NCBI GenBank assembly: GCA_902729315.2
Contig: LR746264.1
Coordinates: 1,490,501-1,554,500, forward strand
Source: Spirodela intermedia
Lineage: Eukaryota > Streptophyta > Magnoliopsida > Alismatales > Araceae
Direction of reading: 5' to 3'
Length of the DNA: 64,000 bases
Shown: positions 45,085-57,500 of the stretch, one piece after another
Layout of the letters: every line of letters starts with the position of its first letter
Numbering within the stretch: position 1 is the stretch's first letter
Program-made: the position numbers and the translations under genes
Notes under the pieces: model-generated
What the model was told of the DNA's origin: nothing
What the model saw: the letters and a program-made list of their open reading frames with translations, nothing else
Database searches by the model: none

Positions 45085-45860
45085 ATATACATATATATAC
45101 ATATAAATCATGTTGACAAAACAAAAAAAGTCTTTTGGGGGCCCAACTTGCGCGATCCATTCCGAAGTTTGACTGATTTCCAAATCTTTTGGGCGTAATT
45201 TTTGATGGGAAGATCCTAGGACGAGGGTCAAATTTGTAACTTTACTTGGTTTCTACACGTTTTTATTAAATTAAAATAAATTATTTTTCTTCCAGCATGA
45301 AGGTTCAGGGTGTGGATTATTACCACAAAATTGGTAAGATGGGCCCACCCGAATGTGACCAGAATTTGATAAGATGCTGTCTCAACCATGGGTTTCATGG
45401 AAGAAAGCGAAGTTTCAACCATATGAATATTTTAAATATGATTTTTATTTTTATTTTCTATATGATCCCCAGCGAAGTTCTCTAATCGTACCATCTCCCT
45501 CTTTTTTGTCTTTAATTTTTTTAATTATTAGTATCTTTCTTATTATTGTTATTAGTATTATTATTATTATTCTATTAATGGGAGATATTTTGGTGTAATT
45601 CGATCGGATACGGTGGGGATGAGAGGGAGGGGCAGAGATTATCGGCGGCGGCAGAATCCTCCGCGTTTGTTTCTCTCTAGGAGACGAGTCGATTTCCGCC
45701 GTCGTCGTCTTCGTCTCCTCCGGCGGCGTTCGGCGACCGTTGAGCGGCACGGCGGCGACCGCTGCATGTGGTGAGCTAATAATGGCGGCGCCCCTCCTCG
45801 ATGGCCAGCCTGGCGTTGAAGGGATGCCCCCGGCCAGCTTGGCCCCCTACCCTTCCAGCT
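44216..45860. other. Spacer with a CT microsatellite, no gene
   Basis: AT-rich sequence with only short, domainless frames. A (CT)n tract of about 43 bp lies at 45038-45080, followed by (TATA)-like repeats. Two GGGCCCA-type motifs occur near 44970. It may contain worn transposon sequence, but none was identified. Confidence 0.4.
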
Positions 45861-45868
45861 CACAGCCG

Positions 45869-45980
45869 CTCTCTCTCTCTAACTCTGTCTGCAAACCCAC
45901 CCGGCTTCAATGATGGTTCATGGCTACTCTCTCTAACTCTGTCTGCAAACCCACCCGTTTTCAATGGTGGGTCATGCCTA
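45869..45980. repeat. Two-copy tandem repeat, about 54 bp
   Basis: The phrase TAACTCTGTCTGCAAACCCA occurs near 45880 and 45934. It is followed in both copies by CCCG, then TTCAATG.TGG.TCATG. The units are near-identical apart from a few substitutions. Confidence 0.85.
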
Positions 45981-46285
45981 CTCTCTCTCTATCTATCTAT
46001 CTGTCTGTCTCTCTCTCTTTCTCTCTCTATCGTTAGAGAGGATGGTGGTGGGGGAGACGGTCTGTGGGACATCTGAAACGGAGCCGGCGGGAGGCGCCGC
46101 CGGCCGCATGCTTGTCGGAACAGGTGGAGGAGGGGCCGCCCTACCGGAGCCCGGTGGGCGTTGCCCACGTGGAGCTCACCAGATCGTAGGCGGCGGGGAG
46201 GAGTAGACGGCGACAATCCAACGGACGATTCTCCGCCGCCGTCGCCGTCCCCCTGCCTGAACCACCGCAAGCTCTCCTCTCAGAA

Positions 46286-46327
<42 letters not shown>

Positions 46328-46347
46328 ATCAGAAAGATCAGATAGAT

Positions 46348-46407
<60 letters not shown>

Positions 46408-46455
46408 ATCAGAAAGATCAGATAGATAGATAGAGAGATAGAGAGAGAGAGAGAG
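46286..46455. repeat. Compound (GA)n/GATA repeat, duplicated with 80-bp period
   Basis: A (GA)n tract is followed by a block marked by ATCAGAAAGATCAGATAGAT at 46328 and again at 46408. Each ends in GATAGATAGAGAGATAGAGA. Only one base differs in the spacer word (TTGATC against TTAATC). Confidence 0.9.
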
Positions 46456-46677
46456 TGGAGGAGAGTTCTCGACTGGAAGAGAGAGAGAATCGAGGAGGGT
46501 TCTCCGCTGGCCGGCGGCGAGAGGCGCCATCGAGTCCGCCAGCTGTTGCCGGCCCCGGGGGGCTGTCTACCTACAAAAATCGGACTAAACTAATTAAAAA
46601 TAGCAACTTTCGTGCGGCGAAGCAAGCTGGCGGAGATGGCGGAGGGAGGAAGGAGGGGCCGAAGCCAGGGCATTCCA

Positions 46678-46710
46678 GCCCGGCTGCCCGGGCTTCCCGG
46701 GCAGCCGGGC
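46678..46710. repeat. Perfect 15-bp GC-rich inverted repeat
   Basis: GCCCGGCTGCCCGGG at 46678-46692 and its exact inverse CCCGGGCAGCCGGGC at 46696-46710 are separated by CTT. A partial third copy (AAGCTGCCCG) follows. It lies about 40 bp upstream of the AGP TATA box. It could be a protein-binding palindrome or a foldback footprint. Confidence 0.9.
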
Positions 46711-46748
46711 AAGCTGCCCGTTACAACCCTGAGCTCCCTCTTCCCCTC

Positions 46749-46754
46749 TATAAA
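46749..46754 (+). promoter_or_regulatory. TATA box of the AGP peptide gene
   Basis: CTCTATAAAGCCCC has the shape of a plant TATA box (TATAAA at 46749-46754). It lies 140 bp before the start codon, placing the transcript start near 46780 in a pyrimidine-rich tract. Confidence 0.65.
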
Positions 46755-46888
46755 GCCCCTTCCTCCTTACCCTCTCTCCCCTCCCCTACAACGCTCTCTC
46801 CCTCTCTCTCTCTTTTAGTTTGCACATCCGTCGCCGGCGAGGGGTAGAGAGAGAGAGAGAGAGAGAAGGGGAAGCGCCGCATTTTGCA

Positions 46889-47080
46889 ATGGAGTCGGGA
46901 TTGAAGTCGAGGGTCCTCGCCGTCGTCGCCATGGCCGCCGTCGTGGGCTGCTCCCTCGTGGGGAGCGTCGCCGGCGCCGACGCGCCGGCGCCGAGCCCGG
47001 TTTCCGGCGCCGTCTCCGTCGCCGCCCCCGCCGCTGTGGCCTCCTTGTCGGTGCTCGCCTTCGGGTTCCTCTTCTGCTGA
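46889..47080 (+). CDS. Arabinogalactan peptide (AGP), GPI-anchored precursor
   Basis: A 63-residue frame from the ATG at 46889. Residues 1-29 form a signal peptide (MESGLKSRVLAVVAMAAVVG then CSLVGSVAGA). The short mature core DAPAPSPVSGA contains the AP/SP dipeptides that are hydroxylated and O-glycosylated with arabinogalactan. The C-terminal hydrophobic stretch VASLSVLAFGFLF is a GPI-attachment signal. Size and layout fit the AG-peptide class, small proteoglycans at the plasma membrane and cell wall. An upstream in-frame ATG at 46820 would prefix a GA-repeat-encoded ERERE tract and spoil the signal peptide, so it is rejected. A TATA box lies at 46749. Confidence 0.9.
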   Translation: MESGLKSRVLAVVAMAAVVGCSLVGSVAGADAPAPSPVSGAVSVAAPAAVASLSVLAFGFLFC

Positions 47081-47421
47081 GGCCCACGGCACACCTCTCC
47101 CTTCTTCCTCTTTCTTCTTCCATTTTTTCATTGCTTGGTGTTTAAGATTCCGTCTGGTCTCTTCTGGCTCTGTGTGATAGAGAGAGAGAGATGGTGGTTT
47201 GTATGTACGTTTATGTAATATAATTCTGTTTGGTGTCATTCTTTTCTCGATTTCTCTTCTTCAGCCATGCTCTGACCGTTCATATGCGGCGATGAACTGC
47301 TTCGTGATGCTCTTTCTCTCTTCCTTTCTTTTTTTCCATCTTTGGTAAGATCCTAACTTTGACAAAGGGGAAGAAAAGGCCCACTCCGGAAGAAAAGAGA
47401 ACGAAAAAAAGAAAATCAAAT

Positions 47422-47710
47422 CGTGGTAAAATTCGGTTTTTGTTTAATCGGGTGTTCTTGCCGTACATAACCCATAATATGTTGCCGAAAATTCCGAGCT
47501 GGGCTGGAGTTTTTCATATTCTTCCACCCGGGGTATAGACGCCCACTCTAAAAACAAACAAACAAACAAAATTAAAAAAAAAACGTGGTAAAAATTGGTT
47601 TTTGTTTAGTCGGGCATGCTTGGATTAAAAAAATCCAGAATATGTTTCTGAAAATTTCGAGCTGGGCTGTGGAGTTTTTCGAATTCTTCCAGCGGGGGTT
47701 GACATGCCCA
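47422..47710. repeat. Diverged tandem duplication, about 125-bp units
   Basis: Units at 47422-47545 and 47584-47710 both begin CGTGGTAAAA and share GGTTTTTGTTTA, TCGAGCTGGGCT- or CCGAGCTGGGCT-like words, GAGTTTTTC and ATTCTTCCA in order. They are separated by an A-rich linker containing an (ACAA)n run. Confidence 0.85.
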
Positions 47711-48216
47711 TGGCTTGAATGGGCTCATAAAATTGCTCAAGCCCTCTTCATAGTCGAGCTATGGATCATATACTAATGGGAGAAATAATAACAAACAATC
47801 CAATGATCTACTATCTTGGTATTGAATGAGCTTAAATTTATGCAATAATCGATTATGATTTGCCCAGCAAACAAAGTCAACTCGATGTTTATGTGATGAT
47901 ATAGGCTACTCAAGGAATATGCCACAAAGTCAGATAGAAGATTTCCAATTTTAGTATGTTGGCTTAAGAGAAAGTCGACCGTGATCACCCAGTCCCTTTC
48001 AAAACCTATAGAACCCATTAAATCATGATAATTTACCACGCAGGATTAAAAAAAAAAAGGAGGAAAAGAAAGCCGCTCATGAGTTTGGATTCTAGATAGG
48101 TGGGACAAGCCGGCCTTGAACCAGTACCACTAAGTCTTGCCAAACTTGGACATCTATAAAAAGGGTACAATCATACCCAGGAAAAGGACAGACAAGATGA
48201 GTTGTAGGCCAAGCAT

Positions 48217-48220
<4 letters not shown>

Positions 48221-48271
<51 letters not shown>

Positions 48272-48485
48272 GATTTCTTAGGTACAACACAAAGTCAAAT
48301 GAAGGCATTCCAAGTGATTAAGTAAGAGACTAATGCTCTTTACGCTCGACACCAAAATTTGGAAGGGTATTAGTCTGGGGTACACAAATTGCAAACAATG
48401 CGCTTGGATAACTAATCGAGAGTTACAACAATCATATTTTACAAGAATTATTTACGACATTATGAAGAGAGAGAGAAAGAGAGAG

Positions 48486-48528
<43 letters not shown>
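48221..48528. repeat. Facing CT and GA microsatellites
   Basis: A (TC)n tract at about 48221-48267 and an interrupted (GA)n tract at about 48464-48528 lie 200 bp apart. Being complementary, they could fold on one another in single strands. Confidence 0.85.
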
Positions 48529-48529
<1 letters not shown>

Positions 48530-48900
48530 CGGGGGTAGATGAAGTTAGCATGTTTCCGAGGACTAGGGAATGGACGGTGGAGAGAGACGGTCCCCACCAG
48601 GAGTCGCCGTCAGAGTGGATGTTAGCGGATCACGGAGGCGCAGTTCAGCATGTAGCGCTCGCTGCACAGCCCGTGGAACAGTCGCTTCTCCGACCAGTAT
48701 CAGCTGCTATTTTAAAAAAAAATAGTGTTTTGAAAACATGAGAGAAATACACATGGAGACGGATTGACATCTCAAAAAAACGAAAAATCTAGTTTTGGTA
48801 ATTATTTTCCCAAAAATTGTCGATTATGAAGATTTTTTAAAATTCCAGTACAAATAATTATTTCTTGGTGAAATTTTATCTTCTCTCTCCCTCCCTCACT

Positions 48901-48945
<45 letters not shown>

Positions 48946-50149
48946 GTACACGTATATATATGTATATATGGTCATCTGATTAAGAGGACTTTAAAAATAT
49001 ATATGGTCATCTCTCTCTCATCTAGTCTTCCATGGGATATCTTGATCTAATTAAAAAAAGTTATTAAGGCCATTTTATAATGGGAATAATCTCAATTTCT
49101 TTTTATGTTGTTGTAATTATATCATCACTTAGAGTTTTAAGAGGTCAACTGTTGAGGCCCTTACATCAGGAGCTGGGTCGAGGAAAGCGTAGCCTCAAAG
49201 AAGTAAGCCCAATCTAGTGCTACAGTGGGACATGCAGAATCAAGTGCAAGACGATGGTACATGGGAGCCCGACATCAGAGAGGCCAATGAGGCGGTGGAT
49301 CCTGTAAGACAAATGTTGAGGGCGACGGATAGATCCTGTAAAATAAATGGTAGGATCTAACATCAATGGATCATGTCTTGTGCCGAGTTTTATCGACGAA
49401 GAAGGACATCAAGGCACAGGATAGCCATAAGTAACTAAGAACAACCTCCAAGAAAAGGAGGAAGTTGTAAAGAGAAACTCCCTCAGGAGTTGGAGACTCA
49501 CCATCTTGTTTTGGCGACCTCAAGATCGTGGGTCTTGGTTGTATCGTTCCTTCTATCATAACTCTCTTTCTTCTTCTCTTTTCCCCCTTCATACCACCGA
49601 CCTCCATTGCTCCCTTTCCAAGTTTGTCAAATCCTCCCTTCACGACCACCTCCTGTCTGTTGGCTTGAAGGTCTGATCATCTTTCACACAGTCAATGAGT
49701 TGGGTCATCACTTGCGTCAACAGGAGCCCATCATCAACCCAAAGTCAAGTACCTTTTTAGCCATAGTTGGGCTGAGAGAAAAGGCCCCAGAAAAAAGATT
49801 GTGTCAATTTTTTGTTAATTTTTTTATTTTCTTCCCATGAATAATAAGAACATGCATCAATTGATATGGGAGAAAAATAATTCCTTTTTAGGACATCATA
49901 AATAGGGGAAGGGCAGAGAGAAAGTGGGCTAAACCCTAAATACCATAGACCATTTACTTAGATTTTGACTTAGGTTTTTACTATCAATGAGCACCCCCCA
50001 AAAACCTTAGGACCAAAGTGTGACTTGTGTAGAGTTCAATGTTTTAATATTTTTCAAATTAAACTATAAAACGGGTGGCACATACAAAATAACCATGTAA
50101 AAATATGAGAAATAGGTGGGTTGTGATCTTATAAAATATGTCCTTTTTG

Positions 50150-50390
50150 AGAATGTCAGTCAATTTAATCTTAATTTTCAAAGTACATATCTTACTTGTT
50201 GAAAGTACATCTCGATTTAATCCTCAAGTACAACATCTTAATAACCAAAGTACATCTCTTGTTGAGGATTTGTAATTCGGGTTGCGAAATACTTTTTTGA
50301 TTATATACTTAAACTCTCAAATCCCTCGATCTTCATTCTACTATGGGTTGTCAACATAAATATACTTTTTATGGATATTAGATTTTTTTA

Positions 50391-50446
<56 letters not shown>

Positions 50447-52990
50447 TTCTCTTCAATTGACATAGAGAGATTGAGAAAATCATCATCTAATGTTCAGTAG
50501 AAGACAATGAAATGAGAAATAAAAAATGTGGAATGGAATGTAGAGTATGAGATTACACATAATAAATTAAAAAAAGATATAAATGAGATTATAAGAAGTT
50601 TTTTTTTCAACTAACAAATCCTCTGACCATGAGTAGAGAGATTAAGGAAAATAAAATGGTCCACGACAAACTTCTATCGTCAAGTCGTCCGCCCCGGATG
50701 CATCCTGATGCTTGGTACTTCGAGCCAAAAACTGTTGCACCCATTCCTTTTGAGGAAGAAGTTCTAACCTGAGCTTTGGCTATGTAACTATAGCCCATTT
50801 TCATCCACATTCCTTGGGGATTATCGTATGATATGACACCCCATTCTTACAATTAGAATCCGGTTAGAAGAATGGGTAGGTTACTTGAAACTAAGAAGAG
50901 TTGAAAATAGAGTGCTATGTTATGAGGGACAAGACTTCTCTTTTTCAGTTATACAAAGAAAGTGAAATTCTTGAATTTAGTTCAAGTCCTCAATCTAAGA
51001 AAAATAAGAAAAGAAAGAATATAGAAAAAGTGTAATTCGACTTTGTAATCTTCTCCTCCTTTTCTTTGAGATTATGTTACTTATGTATTTCTTGTGTCAC
51101 TTCCAAAAACTTCTTCCACTCTTTTAAAATGACTTTCAACCACTATAAAATGTAAAGCAAAAAATTATATGTAAAAAAAAGAGATAAAAATAGTGAATGA
51201 GTTACAATCGATGAGGATGTTCCAAATAAGTAGCTCAAGTACCATTGAATTTTAGAGAAAAAGAGAGCACAAGTCAAAGAGAGGATGATTTTTTTATTGT
51301 CGTCTAAATAAATTCTATAAATGCAAAGGTCACTTCATTGGTATGAAATCAAAGTCAAAAAGATCAAGCCATTGTTCATTGTCATCTTTGTGAAATGGAG
51401 ATGATAAATCAACTCATTTGCTAGGTTTGCCAAAATTGGATCAAAGGATGCCAAAGGAGGAGTCCAATACAAAGAATTAACTCTCTGACCTTGAGAATGT
51501 TGGTGAATCTAGTCTTAATTGTAAGAACTAAGTTGTAGAAAATCTTAATATTCTTAGGTATCATCATACTCAACAAGATCACAATCACAATAATCATATG
51601 TTACCAGAGAAAGTATCTTATCATCAAAGTGATGTAAGTACCTTAATTAATATCTGCAATCTTCTTTATAGCTTGTCTCCTATTGTAGATGTATATAATT
51701 TGGGTTGTGAAACACTTTTCTGACTCTTCAAATTTTGAATTGTTAATTCTCTAGATTTTCATTCTACTATGGTTTGTAGACATAAATATATTTATATCGA
51801 TAATATATTTTTATTATCTCTTTTTCACTCTTTCTTACTTTCTCCTCAATTGACAAAGAGAGATTTGATCAAATCATCATATAATGCTCAATAGATGATA
51901 AAATGAGAAATAAAAAATGTGAAACATAATATAGAGTATCATATGACCTTAACTTTTCAACCAGCAAGCCCTCCAACCATGGAGGGGAGAGATTGGGGAA
52001 AATAAAAAGGTGTTCCTCAAGGATTATCATATGGTATGACCTCTCACTCTTACAAATAGAATATGGTCAAAAGAATGGGTAACTACTTGAGATTAAGAAG
52101 AGTTGAAATATAGTGCCCATTTTTTGGGAACAAGAACTTCCTTTTCTACTTGTACAAAGGTTGAATTATCAGATTTAGTTTGAGTTAGATCTAATAAAAA
52201 GAAGAAAATAAATAATACAAAAAAATAGTAATTTAACTTCGCAATCTACTCCTCTTCCTTTATGTGATTTTGTTACTTATATATTTCTTATGTCACTTTT
52301 TAAAAGTTTATTCTGCTCATTTGAAATGACTGATAACCCCTCCGAAATGTAGAGTAGAAGATTTTGTGTAAAAATGAGGTATAAAGAATGAGAACATTTC
52401 AAATAAGTGTCTCAGATACAATTAAGAGCTAAAGAGAGAGAGAGGAGATGATTTCTCCCTTATTGCCTAAAGAAACTAAACAAACTCAAATGATCACTTT
52501 GTGGATGAGTGATCAAAGTCAAGAAGATCAAATCATCGTTCTCTTATCATTTATAATGGATAGAGAGGATAAAGCAGCTCCTCTACTAGGTTCACTAGAA
52601 CTAGACCAAAGGATGATGGAGAAGTCAAGCCTGAAGTATCAATCTACCATGACCTTAGGAATGTTGCTCGATTTAGTCTTAGTTCTCAAAAACAATTCAT
52701 ACACAATTTTACTCTTCTTTAGCATCGTGATTTTATTGACCACATGTTGTCGAAGGAAGTCTTCTGTCATCAAGGAGATGAAGTACCTTAATTTAATCTA
52801 TGTAATATTTCTTATCACTTGTCTCCTATTACAGATTTATAATTCTAGTTGTGGAGCACTTATTTTATTCTTGAATAATTAATTCTTGATTCTCCTAATC
52901 TTTGTTCTATACTAGTATGTTGACAAAAATATACTTTTTTGAAATAATATACCCTTGATTATCTCTCTCTCTCTCTCTCTATTCGAGTCC
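50150..52990. repeat. Decayed tandem array of a >1-kb unit, about 2.5 copies
   Basis: The same ordered series of words recurs. It includes GAGAATGT...TTAATCTTAATT, a CTTCATTCTACTATGG-like anchor, ATAAATATA, a CT tract, CCTC.(G/A)ACCATG followed by AGAGATT, and TTATCATATG-like or TTATCGTATG-like words before GATATGAC or GTATGAC. Anchors fall near 50331, 51758 and 52901, giving periods of about 1,430 and 1,140 bp. Copy 1 carries about 145 bp (roughly 50667-50810) missing from copy 2. A few single-copy frames, such as 52448-52882, fall inside and look accidental. Confidence 0.7.
50393..50442. repeat. (CT)n microsatellite in array copy 1
   Basis: About 24 CT units follow ATTAT. The corresponding sites in the later array copies hold much shorter CT runs (near 51820 and 52962), so expansion happened after the array formed. 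Confidence 0.9.
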
Positions 52991-53154
52991 ACTGATCACT
53001 GACCCCTTCACATCCCTCTATCATCCTAGTAGACCCAATATTCTTGAGCCACTATGAGCTTTTACATGGTATTATCTATTTGTAGACATGGAGTATACTT
53101 CTTAGGACGAAAAGCAGAGAAGATATACTAGAGTAGAACTACGCTAGGATATAG

Positions 53155-53620
53155 GTTGACCATTATCCATGAACTATTGACTAAACCTCTGACCATTGAC
53201 CACATGTCAGTCAACTAGGGTGTTGACCGTCGTCCTAGTGACAGTTGACTATAGTGTCGACCGTTGACCAAATTACCCAGAGTGGACCAGGCCGATTAGT
53301 GGAGTGGTCGGTCCAGGTGAGCCAAGCCAGTCTGGACCAGGCAGTCCAGAGTGGCTCGGACCAGTTGGATTCTCAGTGCGGACCTGATGGTCTAAAGTCG
53401 GACCGGCGAGACGGTCAGTGCGGACCAAGGCTTACGGGTGGTTCAGACCCAATGAGAGGGACCGGTGTGGACTAGACGGTTTGGCACGTCTTGAACCGGC
53501 AGGACGAAACGGTGCGGACCGGTTGGTTCGGACCGGCGAACCGAGCGGTTCCGGCAACCGAGAAAGCTGGGCCCTGCAGAAACGGGCCAATCGGACCGAG
53601 GGGTTAAGCCCTAACGGGAG
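53155..53620. repeat. Irregular TTGACC/GGACC(A/G)-rich region
   Basis: Words such as GTTGACC, GACCATTGACC, GGACCAG, GGACCGG and their inverses recur every 10-30 bp with no fixed period, next to the decayed array. Some TTGAC copies match the W-box core, but the density looks like worn minisatellite rather than a promoter. Confidence 0.6.
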
Positions 53621-54283
53621 AAAGAGAAAGGACAGAGTAGTCAAGCGACGGCGGAAAATAACGGGGGCGGGGGTGGCGAAGGCGGAACAGGCGATGGGCG
53701 GAGGCAGGTCTGGAGCGGCGGCAGCGGCAGATGGCGACAAAATCAACGGTGGAGGTGACAATGGGGGCAGGCGACGGCAGGGGGAATTGGGAAGGTGGCG
53801 GTGGCAGACGGCGATGGTGGTCGAAGGCGGTGGCAGCGGGCGACAAAGACGGCGAGGGGCGGGCGAGGTAAGCAACTACCCTTCAACTTCGATATCGAAT
53901 GTTCCAAATCAGAGTCCAGTGTCAACGCCACGTCCAAATCAGAGAGAGATAGAGAGAGAGAATTAATACATGGTTTAAGTGAACGAACAACAACGGCAGT
54001 CAGAGTGACGGAAGGAGAATCGCCCAACAGATACATTCTGGTAATCTCTTCCAAGAATGGGGAATTCCTCCGCCGTGGGGAGCCCTTTCCTTATCTACCA
54101 ACCTGCTTTCCCCATGTAAGAACTCCCTCAAGAATGCATCAGGAGAAACAGAAATCAAACTGGGTTCCCAGAACAAAGCAACCAAAAGCAGCCCCGCCCC
54201 CACTTATCTTCCTCATGCTCGGGTAGAAGAAGCCACATTTTGATCTCTTTATACGCGCAGAAGAGGCTCAGGTAAAAATATAC

Positions 54284-54323
<40 letters not shown>

Positions 54324-54553
54324 GCCATGTACATGGCGCCTGCGATATACATGAATGGCGGTGGTTGCCCTCTGCGGAGAAGAAACAAGAGAGAAAAGAC
54401 CAGACAGCTTTAGTTTTAACGACAATTCATAAGAGAAGACCTTACTCACCTCTGGAAAGAAGGCTGGTGATTCTCCATGATCTCACACCAAATCGACGAC
54501 CGATTCTCTCCTCACCTAAAAATTGCAGCTTGCTCCCACAGATGACCCCCACA
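53621..54553. other. GC-rich then AT-rich spacer downstream of the APRL gene
   Basis: GC-rich triplet-like sequence around 53640-53870 gives frames in several phases, a sign of composition rather than coding. A (GA)n tract lies at 54288-54320. The part next to 54554 is probably the 3' UTR of the minus-strand APRL gene. Confidence 0.45.
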
Positions 54554-57500
54554 TCATGAACTCGACGAGATCGGTCTTGACGAGGCCGATTCACCGAGAG
54601 AGACGGAGGTCAGAGACGAAGCCCATGCTCTGGCATTGCTCGCTCCTTTCTGAAAATTCCTCTTCTTGCTGATTGTGAGCTTGCTCCACAGCCTCTTCAC
54701 GTCGACCGCATGAAGAGCCCGCTTGAGAAGGTGGCTCCACCCCCTGAAGATCGCCGCCCAGTTGGCCTGCCAGACGTAGGAGAGCCACAGAGCCTTCACC
54801 TGGGACCAGATCTGCGGAGAAACATATACGAATGCTTTGAAGAAGAGGAAGAGCAACGACAGCGCGAGGTAGGGCTCCCTCCTCAGCATCTCCCTCGCTG
54901 TTCTCTTCTGTGCCCGGATGTCAAAAGGATGGTCTCCGGGGAAATACGTAACTGGTTCAAGACCTGCAACAGGAGATTGAGCTTCATTACAAACAGCGAA
55001 ATACCAATCCAAGAGTATTATTACTATACAGACCCCTTCTTTTCTTTTCTTTTTCTAACTTAAAGTGGTTCATGGATCAAGGAGGAAGAGGACGATTAGA
55101 AAGTCATCCATGTCAAGGAAATACCTGTGGTTTTCATGTAGAAAAGTAAAAGGGAGATGAGATCCTTTGACCCGCGATATCTCACCCTCGTCGTACCGTT
55201 CATAATCAATATAGACGGAAAGCTGTGGACTCCGTATCTTGAAAACACACTGAAGTGTCGGCAAAGAAATGGTCAGCCACAGATGATTGATAATTACAGA
55301 GGTAAGCTGTTCCGAGGATTACCTTGGCAGGGCAGAAGATTCTTCGACGGCAAAATGCTGTATCCCAGGAAACAAGACGTTGAGAGCATCGAAGAGTTGG
55401 CGGGTCGTCTGGGAGAACGGACACCAGGAAGCATAGAAAAGTACAGAGTAATAAGCATTCCTCCGGCCATGACCCAGCTCTTTGTCCAGGGTTTCACCAG
55501 ACACCTACCAAAGTTAAACAGAAATAGCGATAGGGTGATGGGGTTTTTATTTCGATAATACTGACCAACAAATTAACGAAGCAGGCAGAATAAAGGCCAC
55601 GAAATCTTTTCTTTCAGTCTCAAACCAAACGAAACGAAACCAGAGAGGTCATCATGTAAAACTTGTTCGAATAAGCAACAGAAATGGCGAGGCCAATTTA
55701 TTGATGCGGTCAGGCCATTTGATTCATTGGGATCTTAGTTCACTCTATCAAGGACCCAATAATCTGGAATTGGCGGAGTTAAGATTCCGAATCTAAGGGC
55801 ATAAATGTTCAGATATAAACATCACGGGCAAAGATCTAGGCGACCGGTCAAAAATAAGTTTTAAGGTTCATCCATAATGAAAAAAAAAAAAAACTTGATT
55901 CTTACTGATTGAGGATATAAAAGCGAATTAATGAAATTTACCTCGCACAAACACTTTTCAGATGTGCTAATATCACATGTCTTACATCAATGAAAATGTA
56001 AAACACATGATCCCAGATGGAGAAGCTATGCAGTATATGAGTACTCTTCTTTGGGTATGTCTTTTCCTTCAACGGTGAAAACTTTAATGAGGAAAATTCA
56101 GCATTAGAGAGCTACCCAGATTCGATTGGTAGTGTGATTCGACTATCCCCAGCAGCATATTGACAGATCAAGTAGGCATACAATGGTAAAATGCTGGGGT
56201 ATAAAGCAGTCATAGAGACGTGCCTTCAAGAGTTGATAATTTTGGCTCGTTATGAATGAACAGTTCAGTAAAAAAGTTGGAAAGATTTAAATTATTGTTC
56301 TAAATGCTATTGCAAGGGTTATTTTGAATCAATAGAACCCAGAAAGCTATGATTATCATAGGTGTTCTGTAGAGAGGGATGCCGTTTCTATTCAATTCAG
56401 TGTGGGGTGGAAATTGAATCCTTGCTCCTTGATATTGAGGGAGAAAATATTGAACAGAGGATCTCCTTTAGTAACCCATTGATGATTAACTAGAATATGA
56501 TCTATTTCTATGTTTAAAACATATGTGGCACTATCCACTTTCACAAGAAAAAATTAAAAACCCATGCGACCAGAACCTCTAATGGTTTGGTTTCGATTCA
56601 TACAATATACACAGTCATTAGCTAGTTCAGATCTAAGGTCTGGATTCCTATGCCTTGTCACTATCAAGCCCAAGAGACAGAACCAAAGGTTAGCACAAGA
56701 GAGCAGAGCAGCCCGGTTCTATTTGATATTATTCACATATACAATATAACCATACATAAACATTTAGGAAGGAAGCGGGCGTTTTGCAATGTTCATATTT
56801 TTCGAATTGTTTCATGTTATACGCCCAAAAGCACAAAACATTCTATTAATATGATGAAGGCACCTATGTGACAGTCTTCCAGATGGTTGTAAGACCATGA
56901 AACACCACGAATAAATTATGGAAATTGATAGAAAAATATGAGATATCAACAAATGATATATTTGGAGGAGAATTCTTACAAAGAAAATGGCAAAACAAGT
57001 TGTCAATATTTTCCAGAATAGGGTTAGGCCATACATCTAGTTCATGGACCAAGCCAAATAGGGCACAAGGTCAGATCTCATGACAACAAAGCCACCACAA
57101 TTTGATAACAGTTCACATTCGTTCCCAACTGTGTCAACAATTAATATGTGATTTATTATGATTTTAGAAAGGAAATGAAGATGCTTATCCTCCAGAAGAC
57201 TTTAGGACGAGAGTATACCCTTTATGCAGAGTATAAAGGGTATACTTTGTGTGGACTAAAGTTCAGAAACAGTATAAAATTACTTCTTCTATCAAAGAAA
57301 CTATCATTACCAGACCCAGATTCGACTACTGGATCTACCCACTTTATGCAGAGTATCTGCATGAAGAATTGTCGCTTAATGAAGTATACCCTTCAATCAA
57401 TATCCCTCACAAATCGAATGTCAAACGCCTATTAAGAAACATAGAGAAAGGAGCCTTTCCAAATAGTCATTAGGATCTTTTTCTAACCATAAGATTGATG

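Larger units (their letters stand above)
47081..50149. other. AGP 3' flank and repeat-rich spacer
   Basis: The AGP 3' UTR comes first, then a diverged tandem duplication at 47422-47710. Long CT or GA tracts lie near 48221-48267, 48475-48528 and 48906-48943. An isolated GC-rich patch at 48541-48712 contrasts with its AT-rich surroundings but shows no assignable frame. No gene is supported. Confidence 0.5.

Noticed and set aside
52448-52882. A 144-codon frame with hydrophobic stretches.
   Set aside because: It lies in the decayed tandem array, the other copies have no matching frame, and the codon use is that of AT-rich spacer.
53418-53966. Overlapping long frames on both strands in GC-rich spacer.
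   Set aside because: Several phases are open at once and the products are Gly/Arg or Pro/Arg low complexity.
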